Source: Flavobacterium hibisci (GTDB taxonomy: Bacteria > Bacteroidota > Bacteroidia > Flavobacteriales > Flavobacteriaceae). Taken from it: a DNA stretch of 64,000 nt. Below the pieces are notes generated by a model. That model ran no database searches. It worked only from the letters and a program-made list of their open reading frames with translations, and was not told the DNA's origin. Shown here piece by piece: positions 8,594 to 16,779 of the stretch. Position 1 is the stretch's first letter. Each line of letters begins with the position of its first letter. The stretch covers positions 183,898 through 247,897 of the forward strand of contig NZ_JAIQDW010000006.1 of the NCBI RefSeq assembly GCF_020026925.1, written 5' to 3'. A program made the position numbers and the translations under genes.

Positions 8594-10531
8594 ATGATAA
8601 TGAAAAAAACACATTTTTATCTTATAGTACTAGTAGCATTTTTTAATGTACTACAGGCACAGCAGCCTGCAGCAGGAAGTCCTCCAGTTATTCCCGGCAA
8701 AGATTTAACCGCGTATTTGTTTGTGTATTTTACAGGAAACAGTGTAGAAGAAGAAGCGGTCCGTTATGCAGTAAGCGCCGATGGTTATCACTATTACACC
8801 CTCAACAAAGATAAACCAGTTATAGACAGTAAGGTAATCAGTTCAACAGGTGGTGTGCGCGATCCTCATATTTTGCGCGGTGATGACGGCAAAACATTTT
8901 ATATGGTATTGACCGATATGACTTCTTCAAAAGGCTGGGACAGCAATCGTGCCATGGTGTTGCTAAAAAGTACTGACCTTGTAAACTGGAAAAGCAGTGT
9001 CGTAAATATCCAGAAAGCATTTCCGGGCAATGAAAACCTGAAACGTGTCTGGGCGCCACAGACGATTTACGATGCCAAAGCCGGAAAGTATCTGATTTAC
9101 TTCAGCATGCAGCATAACAATGATGCGGATAAAATTTATTACGCTTATGCGAATAAAGATTTTACAGCACTGGAAAGCGAGCCAAAATTACTATTTGTTC
9201 CAAAATCTGAAAAAGCGTGTATTGACGGCGACATTATCGAAAAGGACGGTGTGTATCATCTTTTTTACAAAACCGAGACCGAAAATCCAGGAATCAAAGT
9301 GGCTACTACAACCGATTTGACTTCAGGAAAATGGACAGAAAACGACAATTACCTGCAGCAGACAAAAGAATCTGTAGAAGGTTCGAGTGTTTTCAAATTG
9401 AACAATTCGGATGAGTATATTCTGATGTATGACGTTTACATGAAAGGAAAATACCAGTTTACAAAAAGTACCGATTTAGAAAATTTCAAAACAATTGACG
9501 ATGAGATTTCAATGGATTTCAAACCTCGTCACGGAACTATTTTGCCCATCACGCGTACCGAATTAAAAAGGCTGCTTGCAAAATGGGGAACTCCTGAAAA
9601 ATTGCCAAAAATCAATAATAATCCGGTTTTAGAAGGCTATTATGCCGATCCGGATATTTTGTATTCAAACAAAACCAAAAGATATTACATCTACCCAACC
9701 AGCGATGGTTTTGATGGCTGGTCGGGAACGTATTTTAAAACTTTCTCTTCAGCTGATTTAGTAGACTGGAAAGACGAAGGTGTTATTTTGGACCTTCCAA
9801 AAGACGTGAGCTGGGCCAACATAAATGCCTGGGCGCCTTGTATTGTAGAGAAAAAGGTAAAAGGGAAATATAAATATTTCTATTATTTCACTGCAGCGCA
9901 AAAAATTGGTGTTGCCGTTTCAGACAATCCCGCAGGACCTTTCAAAGACAGCGGAAAAGCTTTGGTAGCGACCAGACCGGAAGGAATAAAAGGCGGTCAG
10001 GAAATAGACCCGGATGTTTTTACAGATCCTAAAACAGGAAAAAGCTATTTGTACTGGGGTAACGGATATATGGCTGTAGCTGAACTGAATGATGATATGA
10101 TTTCATTCAAAGGCGATGTGAAACTGATTAAGGTAGATAAAACGTACCGCGAAGGAACCTACGTGATTTACAGAAAAGGAACCTATTATTTCATGTGGAG
10201 CGAAGACGATACCAGAAGCCCGAATTACAAAGTGCGCTACGGAACCTCAAAATCGCCTCTGGGACCAATTGAAATTCCGGAAAACAACATCGTAATTCAG
10301 GGAATCCCGGATCAGGGAATCTATGCAACAGGTCATAACTCAGTTTTACAGATTCCAAACAAAGACGAATGGTATATCACGTACCACCGATTTTCATACC
10401 CAACCGGAATAAAAATGGGAGAGGCCGGAGGTTTTCACCGCGAAGTGTGTATGGATAAATTAGAATTCAACCCAGACGGAACCATTAAACAGGTAACCCC
10501 AACCCATACAGGAATACAGGCAATTAAGTAA
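8594..10531 (+). CDS. Tandem-domain GH43-like glycoside hydrolase, secreted
   Basis: This 645-residue protein has a signal peptide (to about residue 23) and two GH43-type beta-propellers. The N-terminal one (about 38-325) has D90 in VRDPHI and E262 in VEGSSVF. The C-terminal one (about 343-640) has D352 in YYADPDI, the EIDPDVF segment at 470-476 and E520 in REGTYV. Both halves therefore keep a plausible base and acid. GH43 enzymes act on arabinosides, xylosides or galactans; the neighbours favour arabinofuranosidase or exo-galactanase activity. The start could equally be the second ATG at 8600. It is the last gene of the locus; a strong terminator follows. Confidence 0.83.
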   Translation: MIMKKTHFYLIVLVAFFNVLQAQQPAAGSPPVIPGKDLTAYLFVYFTGNSVEEEAVRYAVSADGYHYYTLNKDKPVIDSKVISSTGGVRDPHILRGDDGKTFYMVLTDMTSSKGWDSNRAMVLLKSTDLVNWKSSVVNIQKAFPGNENLKRVWAPQTIYDAKAGKYLIYFSMQHNNDADKIYYAYANKDFTALESEPKLLFVPKSEKACIDGDIIEKDGVYHLFYKTETENPGIKVATTTDLTSGKWTENDNYLQQTKESVEGSSVFKLNNSDEYILMYDVYMKGKYQFTKSTDLENFKTIDDEISMDFKPRHGTILPITRTELKRLLAKWGTPEKLPKINNNPVLEGYYADPDILYSNKTKRYYIYPTSDGFDGWSGTYFKTFSSADLVDWKDEGVILDLPKDVSWANINAWAPCIVEKKVKGKYKYFYYFTAAQKIGVAVSDNPAGPFKDSGKALVATRPEGIKGGQEIDPDVFTDPKTGKSYLYWGNGYMAVAELNDDMISFKGDVKLIKVDKTYREGTYVIYRKGTYYFMWSEDDTRSPNYKVRYGTSKSPLGPIEIPENNIVIQGIPDQGIYATGHNSVLQIPNKDEWYITYHRFSYPTGIKMGEAGGFHREVCMDKLEFNPDGTIKQVTPTHTGIQAIK

Positions 10532-10553
10532 TGTAAATTATTTAGTTGTAAAT

Positions 10554-10589
10554 AGCTGCTCTACCTTGCCCCGGAGCAGCTTTTTTTTG
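10554..10589 (+). terminator. Rho-independent terminator ending the glycan locus
   Basis: AGCTGCTC at 10554-10561 pairs with GAGCAGCT at 10574-10581 and is followed by eight T residues. It closes the glycoside hydrolase cluster. Confidence 0.85.
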
Positions 10590-10627
10590 TTTTGTAGAAT
10601 TCTGAGTTTTTAGTTTAGAAGCTGATT

Positions 10628-10700
10628 CCTGCCATTCGCTGTATCTTTTGTGTCGAACCCCGTCACAAAAGGATGCCGCTACTGTCAGGGCTAGGGCTTT
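10628..10700. repeat. 73-bp hairpin repeat, copy 1
   Basis: The core hairpin has arms 10645-10655 and 10661-10671 around the loop AACCC, with one T-T mismatch. It aligns without gaps over 73 bp to 63701-63773. Shared blocks include CCTG, TATCTTTTGT, CGAACCCCG, ACAAAAGGATGCC and CAGGGCTAG. It lies in the 370-bp gap between the GH43 terminator and the cassette region; the rest of that gap holds the cassette boundary and a possible -7 box. Confidence 0.75.
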
Positions 10701-10773
10701 TGGGTTTTATAATAATGGTAGTGTAAAAGAATATTTTAGAATTTTATATAATGAATTTTCGTTATAAATAAAT

Positions 10774-10781
10774 TATATTTG
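10774..10781 (+). promoter_or_regulatory. Possible -7 box upstream of the STAND gene
   Basis: TATATTTG fits the TAnnTTTG consensus, but no clear TTTG lies at the -33 position. It is 128 nt before the start codon and outside the cassette boundary at 10861, so it could act as a resident promoter for inserted genes. Confidence 0.35.
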
Positions 10782-10803
10782 AAAAATAATACGAACCCAA
10801 ACA

Positions 10804-10870
10804 TGCGCATAACATACCAATTTAGGATAAAATTAGTTGAATTTATGCGTATATAAATGAGTTGTGCGTC
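10804..10870 (+). other. attC-like element A (left boundary of cassette 1)
   Basis: An R''-like GCGCATAAC (10805-10813) and an R'-like GTTGTGCGT (10861-10869) flank about 47 nt in which only weak inner pairing is seen (CGCATAA with TTATGCG). Length is within the attC range. It is the most degenerate of the three elements. No preceding unit beginning GTTATGCGC was found, so it may be the remnant of a lost cassette. Confidence 0.4.
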
Positions 10871-10901
10871 ATGCTATTAGCGACACTGTAAACAATAAAC
10901 T

Positions 10902-13900
10902 ATGACAGGAAGATTAAAACTTATAGAACAACAACTTTTGGGAATTGACAGTGCTGCATTCCAGAATTTGTGTGACTTGTACTTGAAGTTTCGAGAACAA
11001 GAATTTACAAGTTTTAATAGAACTGGAAGTCAATTTGGAAAACAAAAAACAGTTAAAGGTACACCAGACACATTTTTCAGACTTAATGACGGAAGTTTAA
11101 GTTATGTAGAATTCACGACAAAAGCTGACAATATAGTTACAAAAATGAAAGAGGATATAGACAAATGTTTAGACCCCTCAAAAACTGGAATCCCTGCTAA
11201 TGAAGTTCATAAAATTATAATTTGTTTCAATTCAAGAATAAAGGTCGAGGAAGAAACTGAAATCGTAAAATATGCTAATAATAGAAAAATAAGAATCACT
11301 TTAATCGGTTTAGACCTGTTAGCTCTTGAAATTTATTCAAAGTATATCATATTAGCCAAAGATATTTTAGGGATTCCGTTAGATACAGGACAAATTCTTC
11401 CTCTTGACAATTTTATACTTGAATACAATAATAAGGGAGGAAAACTATCTACCCCAATAGATAACATATTTCTAAATAGAAAATTAGAATTAGAAAATAC
11501 AATAAATGCACTCGACAAAAATGATTTAGTCGTTATCTCAGGATTTCCAGGTGTTGGAAAAACTAAACTTGCATTAGAAGTTGTGAATCAATATTTGATA
11601 AATAATAAAGATTTTGGAGCATTTGCAGTTTCTAAAAAAGACATTGATATTTGGGAAGATTTAAAAATAAATTTAGAGCAAGATAAAAATTACATTCTAC
11701 TCGTTGACGATGCAAATCGTCAATTACCAAATTTCAAACAAATTTTGGGAGTTTTTAAAGAATTGCGAAAGGCGAAATTAAAACTAATTTTAACTGTCCG
11801 TGATTATGCATATGAAGATGTATTAAAAGAATGCTTTGAGTTAAACCCTGAGAAAGTAGTTTTGGGGAAATTTACAGATGAAGAAATCACACAATTAATT
11901 AGTAGTGATTCATTTAAAATCCTAAATCCTAAATACCAAAAGAGAATTATTCAACTATCTGATGGTAATGCAAGACTTGCTGTAATGTGTTCACGATTAG
12001 CACAGGAAAAACAATGGGAGTTTTTGCAAGGCGATATTTCTGATTTATATGATTCTTACTTTCAAACTTTTATTAAAGATTTTGATGTTTTCTCAAATAA
12101 AACTCTAATTAAAACACTTGGAATTGTTTCGTTCTTTTATACTATTGAAAGAGACAATAAGCAATTTGTTGAGAACATTTTGAAAGATTTTGAAATTGAC
12201 TATCACGAATTTCAAGAAGCTATTGAGGAGCTTCACAAAAAAGAACTTGTTGAAATACAATATAACCATGTAAGGATTTCGGAACAGATAATGTCAACAT
12301 ACTTTTTTTACAAAGTGTTTATCAAAGACAAATTCCTGCCTTTTAAAGTATTATTATTTAACTATTTTGAAAATTGGAAACACCGTTTCAAAGACACAAT
12401 AATCCCAGCAAATAATTCTTTTGGCTATGAAAATGTGTTTTCTCAAATAAATGCAGATTTAGATTCATACCTAAAATTTGTATACACGGATGAAGAAAAG
12501 GTTTTGGAGTTTTTTAAAATATTTTGGTTTTATAAAAGAGACGAAACTCTAACTTATTTCTATAATAAAATTAGCGAAAAACAAGAGCCTGTTAACCCTA
12601 ATTATGATTCAACTTATCAAACCAATGATTTCGTTTATGAAAAGGATTTGATACTTTCTTATCTTACTGACTTTTTTAACTTCTATTCTGAAAATTATAT
12701 TTCTGCCCTTGAACTTTCATTTGAGCATGTTAGAAAAGACCCTGCTTCTTTACCTGAGCTTGTAAGAAGAATTAGAGAAAAAATAATATTTGATGATGAA
12801 GATTCAGAATATAATTTTAAAAGACAAGTTGAATTGTTCAATTTTTTAACCAAAAAATTTGGCAAGAATGAACCTCATTATGTTGAAGCATATTTTGCAT
12901 TATCAAAAACTTTTTTAGGCCACTACTTTCAAATATTTAAAGGCGGAAGAAATCATACATTTACACATTATCGCTACCCTCTTCCTTTCACAGAAACCAC
13001 AAAATCTTTCAGAAAGCAAATATGGGAAACTTTGATTCAGAGCTATGAAATATACCCTGAAAAAGTATTTAACGTTATCAAAGATTATCAACCAAGTTTT
13101 AGAGAAATTGTAAAAGAGGTTCTCTTATTTGATTTAACCTATATCTTACCATTTGCAGAAAACAAGCTGGATAAAAATAAATTCAAACATTGCTATTATG
13201 TCCAAGACTTAGTCTTTTGGCTTGACAGAGAAGAAATAGAAAACAAAAGTTACAGAAAATTAAAATCAATTTTTAATAGTGATGAATATAAAACATTTAG
13301 AAAATTAGACTGGAATTCTTATAGAGGGAAACAAGATTATGAATTTACAAACCATGAAGAATTTAGAAGATTAAAAGAAAGTGATGTTAGAGAGTATTTC
13401 GTTTTCAAAGATGAAAATGAATTCCAAACTCTCTTTAATTCTATTACAAATATTTTATCTCTAGAAGGAAATAATGCTTGGGGCTTACAAGAAGCTTTAA
13501 ATATAATATTTGAAGAAAATTTTATCAAAAATGAAGAATTAGGATTCAAATTAATTGAGAGTTTCTTAGCAAATTATCCTTTAGGAATAAACCCCTTATA
13601 TAAGCCAATTAAATTAATTACTGCTTCCGAAAATTATTGTTTAAAACTTTGGAGCATATTAAAGAATTGGAATCATGATTACAAAATATTTTGGCAACTG
13701 ACTTTTTTTGAATGTTTGCCAGTTGAATTTATAGATAAAACATTTGCAAATGAACTAATTGATACTATACAATCAATTGATAGAAGATGTTACCTTCATT
13801 TTGATTCATTTGAAAAATTTGAGAGTATAAACCAAGAAATAATAAAACAGATACTTGTCATTGTAAACAAAAAGAATGCAATTGATAATTTGGGCATTTC

Positions 13901-14642
13901 TTTACAACATAATTTTTTTGAAAAATATACAAACAAATTAAAAGACAACATAGATTTGATTTATGCTGCATATTTGTATGAAGATAAAACGAGTAATCAT
14001 TTTGATTACGAAAGAAAAGGTTTGAAAAACATTGCCGAGTTAGAACCTAATTTCATGATTGAATACATTACACTTTTTTATGGCAATGATGATTTTATTA
14101 ATAGAGACAAACATAATAATTTAACATTTGTATGGGACTTAGACAACATAGAGTTAGTTAAAGTATTAGTTGAAATAATAATTTCTAAAAATCCATATTT
14201 TGGAATTGGCGAATATACACTTTCAATATTTTTCAATCATTTAAACGATTCACAAAGAGCCAAAGCAGAAGAGTTTATTTCAAATTTCATTTCAACAAAT
14301 TATGCCGACAGGAATAAAATGAATGCTATTTTTGATGTAATTAGACATTTTCTAAATGAATATTTTGAAAAATTCTTACTATTCTACTTAACTTTTAATT
14401 CTGAACTTAAATCTTTTGAAAAGATTTATTGGAGAGGAAATGGTGGAACAGTTCATAGTGGAGATGTGAATTTTGGAGAGTTAGAGGCGGCAGACTGGAA
14501 TAGAATATATGATATAATTGTAAAAGGTGAGAACCAATTGCAACTAATACCTATAAAAAATTATGTCAAGAAACAAATTGAATACTCCTTAAAATATGCC
14601 GAAGAAGAGCGAAAAAGAAAATTTGCAAATCCAAACTGGTAA
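10902..14642 (+). CDS. Mrr-like nuclease / STAND (nSTAND3-type) NTPase, probable anti-phage protein
   Basis: This protein of 1246 residues has three parts. Residues 1-165 look like a restriction-endonuclease fold of the PD-(D/E)XK class: D56 in KGTPDTFF, E70 in YVEF and K74. Residues 185-450 are a P-loop NTPase: Walker A GFPGVGKT at 214-221, Walker B ILLVDD at 265-270 and an Arg in LILTVRD near 300. The remaining 800 residues are predicted helical without recognised repeats and would be the sensor. This layout matches antiviral STAND (Avs-like) proteins, which sense a phage protein, oligomerise and cut DNA; that function is inferred. Codon use is more AT-rich than in the upstream hydrolases. 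It fills cassette 1 exactly. Confidence 0.75.
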   Translation: MTGRLKLIEQQLLGIDSAAFQNLCDLYLKFREQEFTSFNRTGSQFGKQKTVKGTPDTFFRLNDGSLSYVEFTTKADNIVTKMKEDIDKCLDPSKTGIPANEVHKIIICFNSRIKVEEETEIVKYANNRKIRITLIGLDLLALEIYSKYIILAKDILGIPLDTGQILPLDNFILEYNNKGGKLSTPIDNIFLNRKLELENTINALDKNDLVVISGFPGVGKTKLALEVVNQYLINNKDFGAFAVSKKDIDIWEDLKINLEQDKNYILLVDDANRQLPNFKQILGVFKELRKAKLKLILTVRDYAYEDVLKECFELNPEKVVLGKFTDEEITQLISSDSFKILNPKYQKRIIQLSDGNARLAVMCSRLAQEKQWEFLQGDISDLYDSYFQTFIKDFDVFSNKTLIKTLGIVSFFYTIERDNKQFVENILKDFEIDYHEFQEAIEELHKKELVEIQYNHVRISEQIMSTYFFYKVFIKDKFLPFKVLLFNYFENWKHRFKDTIIPANNSFGYENVFSQINADLDSYLKFVYTDEEKVLEFFKIFWFYKRDETLTYFYNKISEKQEPVNPNYDSTYQTNDFVYEKDLILSYLTDFFNFYSENYISALELSFEHVRKDPASLPELVRRIREKIIFDDEDSEYNFKRQVELFNFLTKKFGKNEPHYVEAYFALSKTFLGHYFQIFKGGRNHTFTHYRYPLPFTETTKSFRKQIWETLIQSYEIYPEKVFNVIKDYQPSFREIVKEVLLFDLTYILPFAENKLDKNKFKHCYYVQDLVFWLDREEIENKSYRKLKSIFNSDEYKTFRKLDWNSYRGKQDYEFTNHEEFRRLKESDVREYFVFKDENEFQTLFNSITNILSLEGNNAWGLQEALNIIFEENFIKNEELGFKLIESFLANYPLGINPLYKPIKLITASENYCLKLWSILKNWNHDYKIFWQLTFFECLPVEFIDKTFANELIDTIQSIDRRCYLHFDSFEKFESINQEIIKQILVIVNKKNAIDNLGISLQHNFFEKYTNKLKDNIDLIYAAYLYEDKTSNHFDYERKGLKNIAELEPNFMIEYITLFYGNDDFINRDKHNNLTFVWDLDNIELVKVLVEIIISKNPYFGIGEYTLSIFFNHLNDSQRAKAEEFISNFISTNYADRNKMNAIFDVIRHFLNEYFEKFLLFYLTFNSELKSFEKIYWRGNGGTVHSGDVNFGELEAADWNRIYDIIVKGENQLQLIPIKNYVKKQIEYSLKYAEEERKRKFANPNW

Positions 14643-14650
14643 AAGCACGA

Positions 14651-14788
14651 ACGCACAACATGGGTTTGCCAAAATGGGGGCTGAAGTTGTTAATTCAACA
14701 TTTGAGATTCTAATGAACATTTGTGCTATATTTGAACATTCGTACTTCAAATTCCCCCACTTCGGCAAGCCCAAAACCGTTATAGGCT
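14651..14788 (+). other. attC-like element B (between cassettes 1 and 2)
   Basis: The order is R'' ACGCACAAC (14651-14659), spacer AT, a 19-nt L''-side arm starting GGGTTTGCC (14662-14680), a loop of 74 nt, the complementary arm CCCCC...GGCAAGCCC (14755-14773), spacer, and R' GTTATAGGCT (14779-14788). The 19-nt arms are inverted copies with three differences, all tolerable as G-T pairs in folded single strands. The length of 138 nt lies at the upper end of known attC sites. This element occupies most of the 311-bp gap between the two genes. Confidence 0.6.
14701..14734 (+). promoter_or_regulatory. Promoter-like pair inside attC-like element B
   Basis: TTTG at 14701-14704 and TATATTTG at 14727-14734 are 22 nt apart, within the range accepted for flavobacterial promoters. 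It lies in the variable loop of element B, 220 nt before the 118-residue gene, and would give cassette 2 its own promoter. Confidence 0.4.
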
Positions 14789-14953
14789 ACTTGTGCCGAA
14801 ATGACGCAGTTGAAAATAATTAGAATATTCACAGTTTAACTTTATATAAATAATACAGAACGGTAAAAACTGAAACCTGCCAACGGAAGTTGGAAAATTG
14901 AATTTGAAAAACAGAAGCATGAAAGTTGGAATTTGCCAACAGAAAATTGAAAT

Positions 14954-15310
14954 ATGAAAAAAAAATTGCTGAATATTTTTATCTTTTTAACTGTAATAAT
15001 TTTGATAGTTTTTATTTGGATAAATCTACCATATACAATTACAAGATACTCTGACATTAAGCGTGGAGAAAAAATAATTCAAAATGTATTAGCTTATAAA
15101 GTAAAAAATGGTTTGCCAAATAATGATGATTGGAAGGTTCTTGAAAAGTTAGGCTTTGAAAATAAAATTGATTATTTGCAACCTGATTATATTAAATTAA
15201 ATAACGAAACCTTTGAGATAATTTATTTAAACGGTTTAGATAGTCCATTTTTAAAATGGAATTCAAAAGAAAAAGTTTGGAAAATGGGAAATCCAAGTAA
15301 ATATAAATAA
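14954..15310 (+). CDS. Small membrane-anchored protein of unknown function (cassette 2)
   Basis: This 118-residue product is not recognised. It has one N-terminal transmembrane segment (about residues 4-25, rich in I, L, F and V), a positively charged start (MKKK) and a 90-residue soluble part with LNNETFEIIYL and LKWNSKEKVWKMG. The topology suggests a periplasmic domain held by a single helix, somewhat like pilin-type or small immunity-type proteins, but no family can be named. The stop codon is 8 nt before the R'' box of element C, and the gene starts 166 nt after the cassette boundary, as is common for integron cassettes. It is AT-rich like the gene before it. Confidence 0.6.
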   Translation: MKKKLLNIFIFLTVIILIVFIWINLPYTITRYSDIKRGEKIIQNVLAYKVKNGLPNNDDWKVLEKLGFENKIDYLQPDYIKLNNETFEIIYLNGLDSPFLKWNSKEKVWKMGNPSKYK

Positions 15311-15317
15311 AACAAGC

Positions 15318-15380
15318 AGCCTATAACAGCTAGAGTTTCGTTGCGGCTGCAAGCCGAACAATGAAACTCCTGTTGAACGG
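15318..15380 (+). other. attC-like element C (right boundary of cassette 2)
   Basis: R'' AGCCTATAAC (15318-15327), spacer, L'' GAGTTTC (15333-15339), a central stem CGGCT/AGCCG (15344-15348 with 15352-15356), L' GAAACTC (15363-15369), a two-base spacer and R' GTTGAAC (15372-15378), which fits GTTRRRY exactly. L'' and L' are perfectly complementary. At about 62 nt it resembles short attC sites. No matching downstream unit ending in GTTCAAC was seen, so the array seems to stop here. The rest of the 15381-15640 gap holds a weak hairpin near 15512-15535 and a -7 box. Confidence 0.6.
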
Positions 15381-15583
15381 AACCGCTGAGATTCCGCTAC
15401 TATGGGTTTTTCGATAAATGAGTTACAAGAATTTCAAGAGGCTATTGGATTTCTTTTTTTTTAAGTCGTTTTTAAGATTGGTTTTCTCTAAAAAGCAGTA
15501 GTAACAGCAGGGCTGAAGTGCCACCTTCGGCTTTTGTGTTTCTATTAACTTTTGTACATTTATCGGACTAAAGCTTTTTGTTT

Positions 15584-15591
15584 TACTTTTG
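15584..15591 (+). promoter_or_regulatory. Possible -7 box for the NagB-like gene
   Basis: TACTTTTG fits TAnnTTTG and lies 49 nt before the start codon at 15641. No well-placed TTTG was found at -33. Confidence 0.4.
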
Positions 15592-15640
15592 CCGAGAAAG
15601 TTAAGAGTTATTAAGGGTCGAATCATGCAATGAACTTTCA

Positions 15641-16570
15641 ATGAAGAAAATGAATACACAAAATACACAATTTACAAAAACAGAAGACAACAAGAATCTA
15701 TGGTTGTCTAAAAAAAATAATCAGGAGTTTAATTTTACGGATTATGGTATAGTACCTACCGTTCTCAATAGTGAAGCTGAGGTTGGTCAGGCAATGTTAA
15801 ATGAGCTTTACAGCACCGCAGCATCAAAAGAAGGTGATATTAATATAGCCCTTTTGGGTGGGAGAGGAGCTCAGGAGTTACATCGCTTGCTTGGTGAGTT
15901 AGCTAAATCAACAGAACAGGATCAGCTCCTCGCCAGGCTGAATGTCTTTACGCAGGATGCACTTGCACCTTTGAGTATGAATAATGGTTTTAGTTTTGTC
16001 AGGGATTTTGAACGTATTCTAGGTGATGCTTTTTTCAAAAAAATAAAAAGCTTTACACCGATGCAGACAGATACAAAAGATTTAGAGTCTGCTCTTATAA
16101 AGTATTTGAATAAACTGGAAGAATTAGGAGGCTTGGATATATTTTTTATTGGTCATGGTCCTGAAGAAAATCAGGCCTCACATCTTGCTTATATAAAGCC
16201 TTTCTCCGGAGCGCAGAGTCATCATATGGCAGGGATAATTCCAATATCCGGCAGTATTCTGGAGCACCACATTAGTAAGTTCAAAGCGGGAGGAAGCCTT
16301 GTGAATGAAAGTGATGAAAAAGAGTGCAGGTCTGCTGAATACATTCTCACTTTAGGGCCGGCAGCAATATTACAAGCCAAAAAGATCGTTCAGTCTGTAG
16401 TAGATGCCGATTCTGCTCCTGCTAAAGTTCAGACGTATGTAAACGTTCTTACTACATCTCTGAGTTCAGATAAACATGAAGCGTTGGGACAACTAAATGC
16501 AAATCCGGGGTTATGGATTAGGTTGCATCCGAATACAAAGTCTTTTGTGCTGCCTAATTTAGAGTTGTAA
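15641..16570 (+). CDS. Diverged NagB-like (glucosamine-6-phosphate isomerase fold) protein
   Basis: This 309-residue protein has the layout of the sugar-phosphate isomerase/6-phosphogluconolactonase fold. LLGGRGAQELHRLL (about 71-84) corresponds to the phosphate-binding loop, VFTQDALAP (D106) to the strand carrying the catalytic Asp of NagB, and GGLDIFFIGHGPEENQASH (163-181) to the GIGxDGHIAFNE segment. In that segment the catalytic Asp and His are replaced (E175, N177) and the later Glu is missing. Canonical deaminase activity is therefore doubtful; a different sugar phosphate or a ligand-sensing role is possible. The start could be the second ATG at 15650. It stands alone, after the cassette region, with no nag operon partners. 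Confidence 0.65.
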   Translation: MKKMNTQNTQFTKTEDNKNLWLSKKNNQEFNFTDYGIVPTVLNSEAEVGQAMLNELYSTAASKEGDINIALLGGRGAQELHRLLGELAKSTEQDQLLARLNVFTQDALAPLSMNNGFSFVRDFERILGDAFFKKIKSFTPMQTDTKDLESALIKYLNKLEELGGLDIFFIGHGPEENQASHLAYIKPFSGAQSHHMAGIIPISGSILEHHISKFKAGGSLVNESDEKECRSAEYILTLGPAAILQAKKIVQSVVDADSAPAKVQTYVNVLTTSLSSDKHEALGQLNANPGLWIRLHPNTKSFVLPNLEL

Positions 16571-16779
16571 TTTAGAAGAAAGCTATTTAATTCATTTTTA
16601 TCTGGTTCGGAAGTTTTAGTTATTGAACACTAAAATGATTTGGTATTAAGTTAATGGAAAGATAGTTTGTATTTATGAGGATTTTTTTTGCGTGTTTGCT
16701 ATCTGGTGGAGAATCCTAAGAATGAACTTAAGTTGTTTGCAAAACCTTTTTTACAGTAAAATATTAATATTTAAAATCG

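Larger units (their letters stand above)
10804..15380 (+). mobile_element. Integron-like array of two gene cassettes (attC-like boundaries)
   Basis: Three attC-like elements (10804-10870, 14651-14788, 15318-15380) enclose two units, each with one + strand gene whose stop codon lies about 8 nt before the next element. The start of unit 1 (GTTGTGCGT, 10861-10869) is the exact reverse complement of the R'' box closing unit 1 (ACGCACAAC, 14651-14659). The start of unit 2 (GTTATAGGCT, 14779-14788) is the exact reverse complement of the R'' box closing unit 2 (AGCCTATAAC, 15318-15327). In real integrons each cassette carries the TTRRRY end of its own attC at its 5' end, which predicts this cross-pairing. 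No integron integrase is in the window, so this would be an integrase-less array; activity is unproven. Confidence 0.6.

Noticed and set aside
14596..14823. Small + strand frame across attC-like element B
   Set aside because: It overlaps the end of the STAND gene out of frame and runs through the hairpin; no protein feature.
15423..15668. 81-codon minus-strand frame after element C
   Set aside because: It overlaps the start of the NagB-like gene and its promoter region and shows low-complexity Lys runs only.
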